5,554 nucleotides of DNA. It comes from Treponema sp. (lineage in GTDB: Bacteria; Spirochaetota; Spirochaetia; Treponematales; Treponemataceae). The stretch spans positions 1 to 5,554 of the forward strand of contig JAFLSP010000125.1 of the NCBI GenBank assembly GCA_022510885.1, in the 5' to 3' direction. Shown piece by piece: positions 5,542-5,554 of the stretch. The notes beneath the pieces are model-generated. The model worked only from the letters and a program-made list of their open reading frames with translations. It had not been told where the DNA came from and did no database searches. Position 1 is the stretch's first letter, and each line of letters begins with the position of its first letter. The translations under genes were made by a program, and so were the position numbers.

Positions 5542-5554
5542 GTGGAGGGGCGCA

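Noticed and set aside
5519..5554. Possible start of a divergent plus-strand gene (GTG near 5543)
   Set aside because: Only a dozen bases follow to the window edge; there is no usable ribosome binding site or protein evidence.
1..5554. tRNA, rRNA, riboswitch, CRISPR array, insertion sequence or attachment site
   Set aside because: No cloverleaf, no regularly spaced repeats, no transposase or integrase, and almost no non-coding space to hold such elements.

Overview
This is a bacterial chromosomal window with moderately high GC and very tight gene packing. Six protein genes lie in two converging groups. No rRNA, tRNA, CRISPR array, insertion sequence or phage gene is visible. The gene content (a TPR protein ending in an Mrr-like domain, an Iγ-type aminotransferase beside an Lrp-type regulator, and two poorly characterised genes ahead of rsmG) resembles spirochaetes, most likely a GC-richer Treponema. 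That placement rests on recalled protein resemblance and not on a search, so it is tentative.

Plus-strand group (58-2473): a cytoplasmic zinc-metallopeptidase-like protein with a coiled-coil tail, then a secreted low-complexity protein with a conserved-looking C-terminal domain (best start TTG at 848, overlapping the first gene by 14 bases), then rsmG, the 16S rRNA m7G methyltransferase (3 bases further on). The spacing implies one transcript with translational coupling.

Minus-strand group, read from the right (5506 to 2439): an Lrp/AsnC-family regulator, a PLP-dependent aminotransferase of the aspartate aminotransferase superfamily, and a membrane-anchored TPR protein whose C-terminal domain looks like a restriction-endonuclease-fold (Mrr) domain without its catalytic residues. 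The regulator next to an aminotransferase suggests amino-acid-responsive control of the group. The two groups collide: the last 35 bases of rsmG overlap the end of the TPR gene on the opposite strand, with no room for an ordinary terminator.

The most notable regulatory pattern is that the first gene of each group has a good -10 hexamer only 6-7 bases before its ATG and no Shine-Dalgarno sequence. Both groups therefore look as if they begin with leaderless mRNAs, while internal genes mostly show purine-rich ribosome binding sites. No wholly new multi-gene system is evident. The best candidates for under-described biology are the metallopeptidase-like protein with its secreted neighbour, and the TPR/degenerate-nuclease fusion.
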